Assembly: GCF_014779555.2 (NCBI RefSeq)
Contig: NZ_CP094357.1
Coordinates: 5,270,001-5,334,000 of the forward strand
Origin: Lysobacter capsici
GTDB lineage: Bacteria; Pseudomonadota; Gammaproteobacteria; Xanthomonadales; Xanthomonadaceae
Direction: 5' to 3'
Length of the DNA: 64,000 nucleotides
Shown here piece by piece: positions 53,020 through 61,474 of the stretch. Position 1 is the stretch's first letter, and each line of letters starts with the position of its first letter. The notes under the pieces are model-generated. The model saw nothing but the letters and a program-made list of their open reading frames with translations, was not told the origin of the DNA and made no database searches. The position numbers and the translations under genes are program-made.

Positions 53020-54246
53020 ATGGCTATCGCACTGAATCGGCGCGCAGCGCCACGGCTGGGTTCGGCGCTGGCCGGGCTGGGTCTGCTCGTAGCCATCGCC
53101 GCGCCGATGCCGGCGCGCAGCGCGGCCCTCGACCCGGCACTGCAGGCGCCGGTCGAAGCGCGGGTGCCGTGGGCGCCGGCCGCGGTCGCGGCCACCGACG
53201 GCGCCGGCCACCTCGCCTACGAACTGCACCTGAGCAACTTCTATCGCGATACCGGCGTGCTGCGAGTCAAGCGTCTGACCGTATACGCCGACGACAGCGA
53301 CACCGCGCTCGCGGATTTCCAGGGCGAAGCCCTGCAGCGCATCGCTATTCCGCGCGCCCCCGAGGGCGCTAAGCCCGAGGACGGCGTCGCGATCGGCGGT
53401 GGCCTGCGCGGCGAGCTATTCGTCTGGCTGACCCTGCCGGCCGCGCGCCCCGCGCCGACGAGCCTGCGCCACCGCATCGAATTCGAAACCACGAAAGGCA
53501 CGAAACTTTGGGTCGACGGCGCGCGAGTAGCGCTCGCCAGCGCGCCGCCGGTGGTGCTGGGTCCGCCGTTGCGCGGCGGCCAATGGCTGGCCTACGAAGG
53601 TCCGTCGAATTCGCAGTCGCATCACTGGGGCAGCCTGGTGGTGGCCAATGGCGATGTCACCATCCCGCAACGTTATGCGCTGGATCTGGTCGGCCTGGAC
53701 GCGCGCGGCCATGCCGTGCGCGACGGCGCCGGCGAGCTGCGTAAAACCAAGCATGCCGACTGGATCGGCTACGGCGCCGACGTGCTTGCCGCGGCCGACG
53801 GCATCGTGCGCGGCGCGCGCGACGGCCAGGCCGAACACGCGCCGCTGTCGCCGCAGTCCGAACCGTCCACGCTGAGCGCCGACGCGCTGTACGGCAATTA
53901 CGTGATCCTGGAAATCGCGCCGCGGGTCTATGTGCATTACGCGCATCTGCAACGCGGCAGCGTGGCGGTGAAGATCGGCGAACGCGTGCGCCGCGGCCAG
54001 AGCCTGGGCCGGCTCGGCCAGTCCGGCAACACCGGCGGGCCGCATCTTCACCTGCACGTGTCGAATGCGCCGACCTTCGAGCAATCCGAAGGCCTGCCGT
54101 TCGTATTCGATGCCTTCAGCTATTCGGGTACGCGATCGATCGATCAGGTGCTGGATTCGACTTCGGCGTTCGACGCCAAGCCGCAGCCGCGCCAGGCGCA
54201 GATGCCGTTGGACAATGCGGTGATCGGATTCGATGCCAAGCCCTGA
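53020..54246 (+). CDS. Secreted M23-family (LytM-like) peptidase
   Basis: Protein of about 408 residues with a signal peptide (SALAGLGLLVAIAAPMPARSAA). A beta-rich N-terminal domain precedes the peptidase domain. Visible M23 motifs are the zinc Asp in PQRYALDLVGLD, the HYAHLQRGSVAV strand and the HxH motif in GGPHLHLHVSN. The first zinc His of the usual HxxxD is replaced; the sequence reads RYALD, and a His pair 30 residues earlier (SQSHHWG) may substitute. The ATG at 53020 has AGGA nine bases upstream. It probably cuts peptidoglycan or exported peptides; the target is unknown. Confidence 0.85.
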   Translation: MAIALNRRAAPRLGSALAGLGLLVAIAAPMPARSAALDPALQAPVEARVPWAPAAVAATDGAGHLAYELHLSNFYRDTGVLRVKRLTVYADDSDTALADFQGEALQRIAIPRAPEGAKPEDGVAIGGGLRGELFVWLTLPAARPAPTSLRHRIEFETTKGTKLWVDGARVALASAPPVVLGPPLRGGQWLAYEGPSNSQSHHWGSLVVANGDVTIPQRYALDLVGLDARGHAVRDGAGELRKTKHADWIGYGADVLAAADGIVRGARDGQAEHAPLSPQSEPSTLSADALYGNYVILEIAPRVYVHYAHLQRGSVAVKIGERVRRGQSLGRLGQSGNTGGPHLHLHVSNAPTFEQSEGLPFVFDAFSYSGTRSIDQVLDSTSAFDAKPQPRQAQMPLDNAVIGFDAKP

Positions 54247-54277
54247 GCGCAGGCTCGCCTCGTGGGCGAGCCTGCGC
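54247..54277. terminator. Hairpin directly after the M23 gene
   Basis: A perfect 13-bp stem (GCGCAGGCTCGCC/GGCGAGCCTGCGC) with a 5-nt loop begins at the base after the stop codon. It lies between convergent genes, with no U tract on either strand, so any termination would be Rho-dependent or bidirectional. Confidence 0.6.
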
Positions 54278-54321
54278 GGCAACCACGAGCGAGCGCTCGC
54301 GGCGAGATCGAACGGCCGACC

Positions 54322-55677
54322 TCAGTAGCGGTCGTTCAGGGCGAAGATCGGCTTGCGGTCTTTCCACTTGCCGTTGGTGAAGTCCGGGAATTCCAGGGTC
54401 TTGTGCTCGGCGATCGATTGCTCCGACAGCGGCGTGATCGCGCTCCAGGCGATCGCGTCGAAGATGTCGATCGGCATCGGCGCATCGGCCTTGAGCGCTT
54501 CGACGAAGGCGTGAATGACGAAGAAATCCATGCCGCCGTGACCGGCATCGGCGGCGGCGCTGGCGAAGCGCTGCCACAGCGGATGATCGTACTTGGCGAA
54601 CCAGTCGTCGGCCTTGTCCCACTTGTGCGGCTGGCTCTTGCCTTCGATATGGATCGAATCGTTGACGTCCATCCACAAGCCGTTCGTGCCCTGCACGCGG
54701 AAGCCCAGCGAGTACGGGCGCGGCAGCGAGGTGTCGTGCTGCAGCACGATGGTCTCGCCGTTCTCGCACAGCAGTTGCGTCGTCACCATATCGCCGAGCT
54801 TGAATTTGACCTTCGCGTTCGGATGCTCCGGCCCGGCCTTCTTGACGATGTAATCGTGCAGGCCGCGCGGCTTGCTCGAGAACGCGCTCAGATGGGTGAA
54901 GCGGTTGCCGCGGTGGATATCGATCGCCATCGCGCACGGGCCGATGCCGTGGCTCGGATACAGATCGCCGTCGCGCTTGACCGAATGCTCGGTGCGCCAG
55001 CGCGCTTCCGACCACGCCTTCGGACCGAACTCCACGCCGCTGCCGTAGGGCTGGTCGGGATTGCCGCTGTTGAACTTGACCCCGCGCAGATCGTGCTGAT
55101 AACCGCCCTGCAGATGCACGATTTCGCCGAACAGGCCCTGCCGCACCATGTTGAGCGCGGCCAGCACGTCGCGGCGATAGCACACGTTTTCCAGCAGCAT
55201 ATACGGCGTGCCGGTGCTCTGCTGAGCGCGCAGCACCTGCCAGTGATCGTCGAGGGTGAGGCCGGCGACCACCTCGCAGCCCACCGCGACCTTGGCCTGC
55301 ATCGCCGCGATCGCCTGCGCGGCGTGGAACTCCCAGGGCGTGGCGATGATCACCGCGTCCAGCCCGCCCTTGGCCAGCATCGCGCGATAGGCGTCGAGGT
55401 CGCCGTCGGCGCCGTAGGTCGCGGGCTTGGCCTTGCCGGCCTTGGCGATCATCGCCAGCGAACGATCGAGCATGATCGGCTCGACATCGCACAACGCGAC
55501 CACGTCCACGTCCTCGCGACGCAGCAGTTCGGTCAGATGGACCTGGCCGCGCATGCCCACGCCGATCAGGCCGATCCGCAGCTTCGAGCGGGTGCGCGCG
55601 AACGCCGGAGTGAACGCGCTGCTGGCCAGCAGCGTGCTCGCGGTCGCGGAGGTGGCGAGAAAATCGCGTCGGTTCAT
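54322..55677 (-). CDS. Tat-exported Gfo/Idh/MocA protein, GH109-like
   Basis: Protein of 451 residues that resembles glycoside hydrolase family 109, NAD-dependent alpha-N-acetylgalactosaminidases. The twin-arginine signal MNRRDFLATSA heads it. The Rossmann domain has LRIGLIGVGMRGQVH. Family-typical segments are LENVCYRRDVLAALNMVRQGLFGEIVH, GGYQHDLR and YPSHGIGPCAMAIDIHRGNRFT, the last holding the catalytic-site His. The bound cofactor explains folding before Tat export. Substrate in this organism is unknown; a Gfo/Idh/MocA oxidoreductase is the alternative. Confidence 0.88.
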   Translation of the reverse strand: MNRRDFLATSATASTLLASSAFTPAFARTRSKLRIGLIGVGMRGQVHLTELLRREDVDVVALCDVEPIMLDRSLAMIAKAGKAKPATYGADGDLDAYRAMLAKGGLDAVIIATPWEFHAAQAIAAMQAKVAVGCEVVAGLTLDDHWQVLRAQQSTGTPYMLLENVCYRRDVLAALNMVRQGLFGEIVHLQGGYQHDLRGVKFNSGNPDQPYGSGVEFGPKAWSEARWRTEHSVKRDGDLYPSHGIGPCAMAIDIHRGNRFTHLSAFSSKPRGLHDYIVKKAGPEHPNAKVKFKLGDMVTTQLLCENGETIVLQHDTSLPRPYSLGFRVQGTNGLWMDVNDSIHIEGKSQPHKWDKADDWFAKYDHPLWQRFASAAADAGHGGMDFFVIHAFVEALKADAPMPIDIFDAIAWSAITPLSEQSIAEHKTLEFPDFTNGKWKDRKPIFALNDRY

Positions 55678-56066
55678 GCGGGTGCCTCGATCGGTGCGGT
55701 GGAGTGAACAGCGGGATGGATACGAATACGGCTAGTGGCGCGAAGCGCGCGACCGGCGATGGCGTCGATTCCGATCTTGCGATCGACCCTCATCGGCGCC
55801 GGCGCGCGAATGAACTTGCACGGTTCCGTATCCGTTTCACGCCGCACAATGCATAAATACAGGCGTATTTGCTAGTCTCTGACGGCGATTCGAAAGATCA
55901 TTTTTTTAAATTTATTCAAACGAAAGATGTGATGCCGCTGGCTGCTCGCCTTGAGCCAGACGCGCATGATGAGCAGCAACGACTGCGACCGATGCCAGGC
56001 CGATGGCCGGCGCGGTCGATGAGGTCCGAACTTATCCTGGAGCACCACGATGAATGGAGCAGTCCG
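55678..56066. other. Divergent intergenic region
   Basis: About 390 bp separate the GH109-like gene and the D-threonine-aldolase-like gene. It contains AAATAC-AGGC-GTATTT (55855-55870), a short perfect palindrome, an A/T-rich stretch around 55900-55920 and a direct repeat CGAAAGAT at 55891 and 55921. Probable promoter region; no gene seen. Confidence 0.5.
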
Positions 56067-57356
56067 ATGAACGACGCGCTGCGCGAGCTCGCGCACCAGT
56101 GGCTGCATCCCGGCACCAAGGGCCTGGCCCTGCGGCAGCCGCTGCGCCAGGACACGCTCGGCGAACTGGGCCTCAACGTGCTCGACGGCTTGCTGTCCTA
56201 TCCGGTCGCGGTGCTGCGGCAATCGACGCTGGACCACAACATCGCCTGGATGCGCGACTTCGTCGAACGCGCCGACGCCCTGCTCGCGCCGCACGGCAAG
56301 ACCACGATGAGCCCGCAGTTGTTCCAGGCCCAACTCGACGCCGGCGCCTGGGCGATCACCCTGGCGACCATTCCGCAGTTGCGCGTGGCCCACCGTTTCG
56401 GCGTCAAGCGGGTGCTGCTGGCCAACCAGTTGGTGGCGATCGCCGATATCGAAAGCCTCGCCGCGCTGCTGCGCGAGGACGCCGATTTCCAGGCCTGGGT
56501 GCTGGTCGATTCCAGCGCGGGCGTACAGCGCCTGAACCATGTGATGCAACAGATCGCGCCGCAACGGCACCTGCCGGTGCTGGTCGAACTCGGCGCCGAG
56601 GGCGGACGCAGCGGCGTGCGCGGCCTCGACCCGGCGCTGCAGCTCGCGCGCGAAGTGCATGCGGCTTCGCATCTGTCGCTGGCCGGGATCGAAGGCTACG
56701 AAGGCTTGTGGGTAAGCGCCGATCGCGATGCCGATCTGCAACGCGTGCAGTCGCTGCTGACCCAGATGGTCGCGCTGACGAGGCGTTGCGATAGCGAAGG
56801 ATTGTTCGACGGCGACGAGATCCTGATCAGCGCCGGCGGTTCGGCTTATTTCGACTTCGTCGCAGACGCCTTCAACAGTGTGGGCGACACCTCGTGTCCG
56901 CTGCGGCGAATACTGCGGTCCGGCTGCTATCTGACTTCGGACCACGGGCTCTACCATGGACTGCAGCGGGAAATGCGCACCCGTCACGACGCCAGTTTCC
57001 GCCACGGTCTGCAACCGGCGCTGGAAGTATGGGCGATGGTGCAGTCGCGGCCCGAACCCGGGCTGGCGCTGTTGACCCTCGGCAAGCGCGACGCGTCCTA
57101 CGACATCGACCTGCCGCGCCCGCTGAGTTGGCATCGCCCCGGCCAACCGGCGCCGCGGCCGATGCGCGACGCGCGCATCGTCAAGATGAACGATCAACAC
57201 GCCTATCTGGAACTTCCGGTCGAGCATCCGTTGCAGGTCGGCGATCTGGTCGGCACCGGCATCTCGCATCCGTGCACCACCTTCGACAAGTGGACGCTGA
57301 TGTTGCTGACCGACGACGGCTATCGCGTCACCGGTGCGATCAATACGTTCTTTTGA
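56067..57356 (+). CDS. D-threonine aldolase/D-serine dehydratase-like PLP enzyme
   Basis: Cytoplasmic 429-residue enzyme of the fold-type III (alanine-racemase-like) group. The PLP lysine lies in LLAPHGKTTMSPQL, with LVELGAEGGRSGVRG and GIEGYEGLW in the barrel. The C-terminal DSD-type domain has SDHGLYHG and the metal-site motif GISHPCTTFDKW (His-x-Cys). It matches the DUF/amino acid deaminase branch of D-threonine aldolase-like proteins, which act on D-amino acids. Cell-wall-derived D-amino acids could be substrates (inference). ATG 56067 is chosen; the open frame extends to 55869. Confidence 0.88.
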   Translation: MNDALRELAHQWLHPGTKGLALRQPLRQDTLGELGLNVLDGLLSYPVAVLRQSTLDHNIAWMRDFVERADALLAPHGKTTMSPQLFQAQLDAGAWAITLATIPQLRVAHRFGVKRVLLANQLVAIADIESLAALLREDADFQAWVLVDSSAGVQRLNHVMQQIAPQRHLPVLVELGAEGGRSGVRGLDPALQLAREVHAASHLSLAGIEGYEGLWVSADRDADLQRVQSLLTQMVALTRRCDSEGLFDGDEILISAGGSAYFDFVADAFNSVGDTSCPLRRILRSGCYLTSDHGLYHGLQREMRTRHDASFRHGLQPALEVWAMVQSRPEPGLALLTLGKRDASYDIDLPRPLSWHRPGQPAPRPMRDARIVKMNDQHAYLELPVEHPLQVGDLVGTGISHPCTTFDKWTLMLLTDDGYRVTGAINTFF

Positions 57357-57476
57357 GCAGCGACGCCACGTTTGCGCCCATCGCATCGCGATCGACGTAC
57401 TGAGCCCAGCCGATGCGAGTCTGGCGAAGTCGCAGCGTCGGCCTCCATCAGGACGACACCGCGCGGCCCGAGCGCC

Positions 57477-58049
57477 TCAGTCGTTGGGGCGGTGCGCGTA
57501 GCTGATCGCGCGAGTGACTTGCCAGCGCTCGCCGACGCGATGCCAGACCAGGATGAACTCGCCGCGGCCGGCGCAGGTGGTTTCGCCGGTCGCACAGAAC
57601 CGGTGCTCGCCGATTTCCATCGCGCCGAAGTCCTTGATCGGGTACACGCGCAAGGTTCCGGGGATCAACTCGCGGCGGAACTTTCCGCATACGTTCTTGC
57701 GCACGTTGCCCAGCATTTCCTCGCGCGTCCAGGTGACCCCGCCGTTGTCGTGATAGAACTCGACCTTGTCGTCGAACAGCGCACGATGGCGCTCGAACTG
57801 GGCGGGGTCGTCGCAGCGATTGAACGAATCGAACATCTGCGTGTCCAGCGCGGCGACGGTGTCGTACAGGGCGGAGCCGCCTTTCGCGGGATCGCCTTTG
57901 GCTGCGTCGTTCTTGGCCGCAACGGGCTTGGCCGTTTCGACCTGGGTCGCCGGGCTGGCGGCCGCTTTTTCCGACGCGGCGAGCGCGGAGCCGGCCATGC
58001 CTGCGCAGAGCATCGCGGTCAGGGCCGCGGCTGGAACGAATCGGTTCAT
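57477..58049 (-). CDS. Secreted DUF4440/SnoaL-like protein
   Basis: Protein of 190 residues. A signal peptide (AALTAMLCAGMAGSALAA) and an Ala/Lys-rich linker of about 35 residues are followed by an NTF2-like domain: DTQMFDSFNRCDDPAQFERHRALFDDKVEFYHDNGGVTWTREEML to FCATGETTCAGRGEFILVWHRVGERWQVTRAISYAH. Such domains bind small ligands and some are enzymes; no catalytic assignment is possible. It is convergent with the D-threonine-aldolase-like gene. Confidence 0.88.
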   Translation of the reverse strand: MNRFVPAAALTAMLCAGMAGSALAASEKAAASPATQVETAKPVAAKNDAAKGDPAKGGSALYDTVAALDTQMFDSFNRCDDPAQFERHRALFDDKVEFYHDNGGVTWTREEMLGNVRKNVCGKFRRELIPGTLRVYPIKDFGAMEIGEHRFCATGETTCAGRGEFILVWHRVGERWQVTRAISYAHRPND

Positions 58050-58269
58050 CGCGGGATCTCATGGCGGTGGATCGGCGCACCTTACGACCGGCGCGGCGTG
58101 GGCGCCTGTGCCATTCGACACCGGGCGGTGGCTGGCTTGCTCGTGGGTAGATACCGGCGATTTCGCGGTTGGTCCGAGGGCCTTGAGGTTTTCGACCTCC
58201 AAGTCGCAGAGGTTCAAACAAGATCACCGGCTTTCGCCAATGAAGTGACAAGTCACTTTGTTGGGATTT

Positions 58270-58311
58270 TTTGGCTTGGCTTGGCTTTGGCTTTGGCTTT
58301 GGCTTTGGCTT
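58270..58311. repeat. TTTGGC hexanucleotide microsatellite
   Basis: TTGGCTTGGCTTGGC (pentamer form) leads into four to five exact TTTGGC units. It is prone to slippage and lies right beside the large inverted repeat. Confidence 0.85.
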
Positions 58312-58323
58312 GAGCCAGAAGTC

Positions 58324-58875
58324 GCGCAGTTCATCCAGCGCTGCGAGGCTTGGAACTCGCGAGAACAACAGCACACCCGTAGGGCGGCGCACATGGATGT
58401 GCGCCGTGCGCCACCGGGACAGGATGTCCCGTGTGGCGCATGCCTGCGGAAGCACCGCACGCGCGGGCCCTTGATTCACAAAAAAGCATTTTTCTTTGGT
58501 TACCTTTCTTTTGTTGCTTTAGACAAAAGAAAGTGACCCGCCGCTTCAGCGGCGGAACGCTTTTGATCCTGCTTGCAGCTTCAAAGGCTTCAAAGCTTTG
58601 AAGCTCTAGAGCTTTTGAAGCCAAAGGCAAGATCAACAGCTTTCGTCCGCAAGCGGCCGAGTTACTTTCTTTTGTCAAAAGCGACAAAAGAAAGGTAACC
58701 AAAGAAAAACGCTTTTCTTTGAATCAAGGGCCCGCAAGTGCGATGCCGACGCGGGCACGCGCCACACGGGACATCCATGTCCCGGTGGCGCGCGACGCGC
58801 ATCCATGCGCGTCGCCCTTCGGGTGTGCTTTTGCTAACGCGAGTTACAAGCCTCGCAGCGCTGGATGAACTGCGC
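58324..58875. repeat. Large imperfect inverted repeat with 215-bp arms
   Basis: The left arm (58324 to about 58538) starts GCGCAGTTCATCCAGCGCTG. The right arm (58661-58875) is its reverse complement with scattered differences. Shared blocks, in order, are GCGAGGCTTG, GCACACCCG, GCGCCACCGGGACA, GATGTCCCGTGTGGCGC, GCGGGCCCTTGATTCA, TTTTTCTTTGGTTACCTTTC and ACAAAAGAAAGT. A spacer of about 120 bp holds further hairpins. Each arm also contains smaller palindromes. It looks like two inverted copies of a mobile-like repeat. Confidence 0.85.
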
Positions 58876-58902
58876 GGCTTCAAGCGCAAGCCACAGAGCC
58901 TA

Positions 58903-59003
58903 CCTGTAGGAGCGGCGCGAGCCGCGACCGCGCCATTGCGGGCGCGTCGTAACCTGCGGCGTAGCTGTAATGGCGCGGTCGCGGCTCGCGCCGCTCCTAC
59001 AGG
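58903..59003. repeat. Perfect inverted pair of REP elements (BIME-like)
   Basis: The left arm (58903-58937) starts CCTGTAGGAGCGGCGCGAGC and ends CGCGCCATT. The right arm (58969-59003) is its exact reverse complement over 35 bp, with a 31-bp loop between. REP pairs of this class are moved by RAYT transposases, none of which is encoded here. Confidence 0.9.
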
Positions 59004-59104
59004 GAACCATCGGAGAAACGACGCAGATCGCTCGTTCGGAGCAAAAGGCGCCACATGTGCATCGAAAGAAACGGATGCCAGGTGGAACTCCCGCACCGCC
59101 CACA

Positions 59105-59452
59105 TCAACGCAACGATTCCCGCCCATCCTGAATCGCCACCACACTCGCATCCTCACGAGCGACATCGTCGTTGAGCGCATGCGCCCCGCCGCTATCGGG
59201 CAACGCCACGGCGGTCGCGGTGGCGGCCGCCGCCACCGAGACCACGTCGCTTGCCGGCTCGCCCTCATCGAGCATCGCTTTGCGCACCTCGGCGAGCATC
59301 GGCAGGATGTTGTAGAAGGCGTTGGCGACCGACTTGCGCCCCAGGGCGCTGTAGCGATCGCCCTGGGTCAGCGCGAACCAGGTGGCCGCGTGCAGCGCGT
59401 GGATGGCGCGGCGGGTCTGCGGACCGCCCGCGGGGGTGTTGTCGAGGCTCAT
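59105..59452 (-). CDS. Small protein of unknown function
   Basis: A 115-residue soluble protein I do not recognise. Its first two thirds look like a helical bundle with well-spaced hydrophobics (RRAIHALHAATWFALTQGDRYSALGRKSVANAFYNILPMLAEVRKAM). The rest is Ala-rich and polar, probably disordered. ATG 59452 lies before MSLDN; the frame is open further to 59551 but without support. No cysteine, signal or membrane segment is seen. Confidence 0.65.
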   Translation of the reverse strand: MSLDNTPAGGPQTRRAIHALHAATWFALTQGDRYSALGRKSVANAFYNILPMLAEVRKAMLDEGEPASDVVSVAAAATATAVALPDSGGAHALNDDVAREDASVVAIQDGRESLR

Positions 59453-59669
59453 GGTGCGCTCCTGGATGGCCGCTGAAGTCGCGGAATACAGACTAACCGC
59501 CGGCCAGATCAGATCCTGCGACTGGGTGTGCCCGTGCCCACGAAAACGCACATCCGCGCCGATCCACGATCGCCGCGGCGGCGCGTGTCATCGCCTGCGA
59601 ACGGGCAATGGGAATCTGCGAGCCCGGCGGCGCATGCCGCGCCGCGTCGCGCACAAGGATGCGAACGTC

Positions 59670-59909
59670 ATGACCGATCTGATCGACCAGGCCCAGTTGT
59701 TCGAGGCCATCAACCTGGCCCAATCCCTGCAGGCGCGCCAGCAGGCCGCCGACACGCTGGTACGGCCGGCGCCGGCCGGGTATTGCCTCAGCCAGACCTG
59801 CCTGGAGCCGTTCGACGGCGAACCCGAGCGGCTGTATTGCGGGCCGGCCTGCGCGCAATCGCATCACCAGCAGATGCAGCGCGACCGGCATCGTCCGCGG
59901 CGCGGTTGA
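59670..59909 (+). CDS. Small zinc-finger-like protein
   Basis: A 79-residue protein preceded by AAGGA about 11 bases before the ATG at 59670. Four cysteines are arranged YCLSQTC and YCGPACAQSHHQQ, which resembles a treble-clef zinc knuckle found in small phage and bacterial proteins. The last residues are basic (RDRHRPRRG). It may bind DNA or RNA, but no function is known to me. Confidence 0.7.
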   Translation: MTDLIDQAQLFEAINLAQSLQARQQAADTLVRPAPAGYCLSQTCLEPFDGEPERLYCGPACAQSHHQQMQRDRHRPRRG

Positions 59910-59955
59910 GAGCGGCGGCAAATACAGCCGCGCGCCGGGCCGGTAGCATGGCGGC

Positions 59956-61458
59956 ATGGTCAAACATGCCGGTTCGGTGTTTTCCGTCGACGTCACCGGT
60001 CTGCAGGCGCAAGCCGGGCAGCCGGCGTACGCGCGCATCTGCGAACGCATCCGCGCCGCGATCGTCAGCGGCGCGCTGCCGCCGAACGCGCGCCTGCCGT
60101 CGGGCCGCACGCTCGCCCAGGACTTCGGCGTGGCCCGCAACACCGTCGACTGGGCGCTGGATCAACTGGTCGCCGACGGCTACATCGTGCGCCGCCGCGG
60201 CGCCGGCAGTTTCGTCGCCGCGCAATTGCCCGAACGCGACCTGATGCCGTCCGCGCGCGCGGCGAACACCGAGCCCGACACGACGCCGCGCCGCCTGTCG
60301 CAACGCGCGCAGGCATTGCGCGCGTATCCGGGCCATTACGCATCGGCGTCGGCGCGGGCGTTCACGCCGTCGTTGCCGCCGATTGATCTGTTCCCACGCG
60401 AGATCTGGAATCGGCTGCTGCTGCGCGAAGCCGGCAAGGCCGGCGGCGATTACTGGGAATACGGCGCCAGCAACGGCCTGCCGGCGCTGCGCGGCGCGAT
60501 CGCCGCGCACGCGTCGGCGATGCGCGCGGTGCGTTGTTCGCCCGAACAGGTGATCGTGGTCACCAGCACCCAGCAGGCGGTGGAACTGGCTGGCAAGGTG
60601 GTCGCCGATCCGGGCGATCGCGCCTGGTGCGAAACGCCCGGCTATCAGCCGGTGCAGCATTGCCTCCGTGCGGTCGGTCTGCAGGTGGTGCCGGTGCCGG
60701 TCGACGAACACGGACTGGATGTCGCGGCCGGCGTGGCGCGCGCGCCCGATGCGCGCCTGGCCTATGTCACGCCCGCGCATCAGTATCCACTGGGCTGCGA
60801 GATGTCGTTGCCGCGGCGCGAGGCGTTGCTCGCGTGGGCGCGGCAGCGCGACGCCTATGTGATCGAAGACGATTACGACGGCGACTACCGCTATCAGGGC
60901 CGCCCGATCGCCTCGCTGCAGGGCCTGGACGACACCGGACGGGTGATCTACGTCGGCAGCTTCAACAAGATCCTGTTTCCGGGCCTGCGCATCGCCTATG
61001 CGATCGTGCCCGAGCCGCTGGTCGCCGCCTTCGTCGACGCCAAGCACAGCGCCGACGGCCACACCGCGCTGCTGGCGCAGGGCGTGCTCGCCGCGTTCAT
61101 CCACGAAGGCCACCTCGCCCGCCATCTGCGCAAGACCCGGGCGATCTACGACGAGCGGCGCCTGGCGTTTCTCGAGCAGGCGCGAACGCTGGACGACGTG
61201 CTGGAATTCGGACCGGCCATCGCCGGCATGCACGTCGCCGCGTGGTTCAAGGGCCCGACGCGCATCGACGATCGCGCCGTGGCCGAGGCCTGCGGGCGCG
61301 ACGGCGTCGTGGTGCATCCGCTGTCGAAATACGGCGACTGCGAGCGGCCGCCGTATCAGCACGGCGGACTGGTGTTCGGTTTCGCCGGCGCGACGCCGGC
61401 GCGTTCGCGTTCGGGACTGCAGGTGGTGCGGCGCGCGATCGAAACGGCCGGCGCCTGA
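59956..61458 (+). CDS. MocR/PdxR-family regulator (GntR-aminotransferase fusion)
   Basis: Protein of 500 residues with an N-terminal GntR winged helix (about 20-90: RICERIRAAIVSGALPPNARLPSGRTLAQDFGVARNTVDWALDQL) fused to a fold-type I aminotransferase-like domain. The PLP lysine is in VGSFNKILFPGLR, with VIEDDYDGDYRY the PLP-binding Asp motif. Such regulators sense PLP or amino-acid adducts and often control the gene next to them. No adjacent divergent target is obvious here: the 79-residue gene precedes it and the GGDEF gene converges on it. Confidence 0.93.
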   Translation: MVKHAGSVFSVDVTGLQAQAGQPAYARICERIRAAIVSGALPPNARLPSGRTLAQDFGVARNTVDWALDQLVADGYIVRRRGAGSFVAAQLPERDLMPSARAANTEPDTTPRRLSQRAQALRAYPGHYASASARAFTPSLPPIDLFPREIWNRLLLREAGKAGGDYWEYGASNGLPALRGAIAAHASAMRAVRCSPEQVIVVTSTQQAVELAGKVVADPGDRAWCETPGYQPVQHCLRAVGLQVVPVPVDEHGLDVAAGVARAPDARLAYVTPAHQYPLGCEMSLPRREALLAWARQRDAYVIEDDYDGDYRYQGRPIASLQGLDDTGRVIYVGSFNKILFPGLRIAYAIVPEPLVAAFVDAKHSADGHTALLAQGVLAAFIHEGHLARHLRKTRAIYDERRLAFLEQARTLDDVLEFGPAIAGMHVAAWFKGPTRIDDRAVAEACGRDGVVVHPLSKYGDCERPPYQHGGLVFGFAGATPARSRSGLQVVRRAIETAGA

Positions 61459-61474
61459 TCCGAAAAAACGCCGA

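Larger units (their letters stand above)
58050..59104. other. Long non-coding region rich in repeats
   Basis: The 1055 bp between the DUF4440 gene and the next small gene hold a TTTGGC microsatellite, a large imperfect inverted repeat and a perfect REP pair. Open frames here are by-products of the repeats. No gene can be supported. Confidence 0.75.

Noticed and set aside
58258-59108. Two ORFs encoding FFFGYLSFVA peptides
   Set aside because: They are generated by the two arms of the inverted repeat; the same peptide on each arm reflects the DNA repeat, not a gene family.
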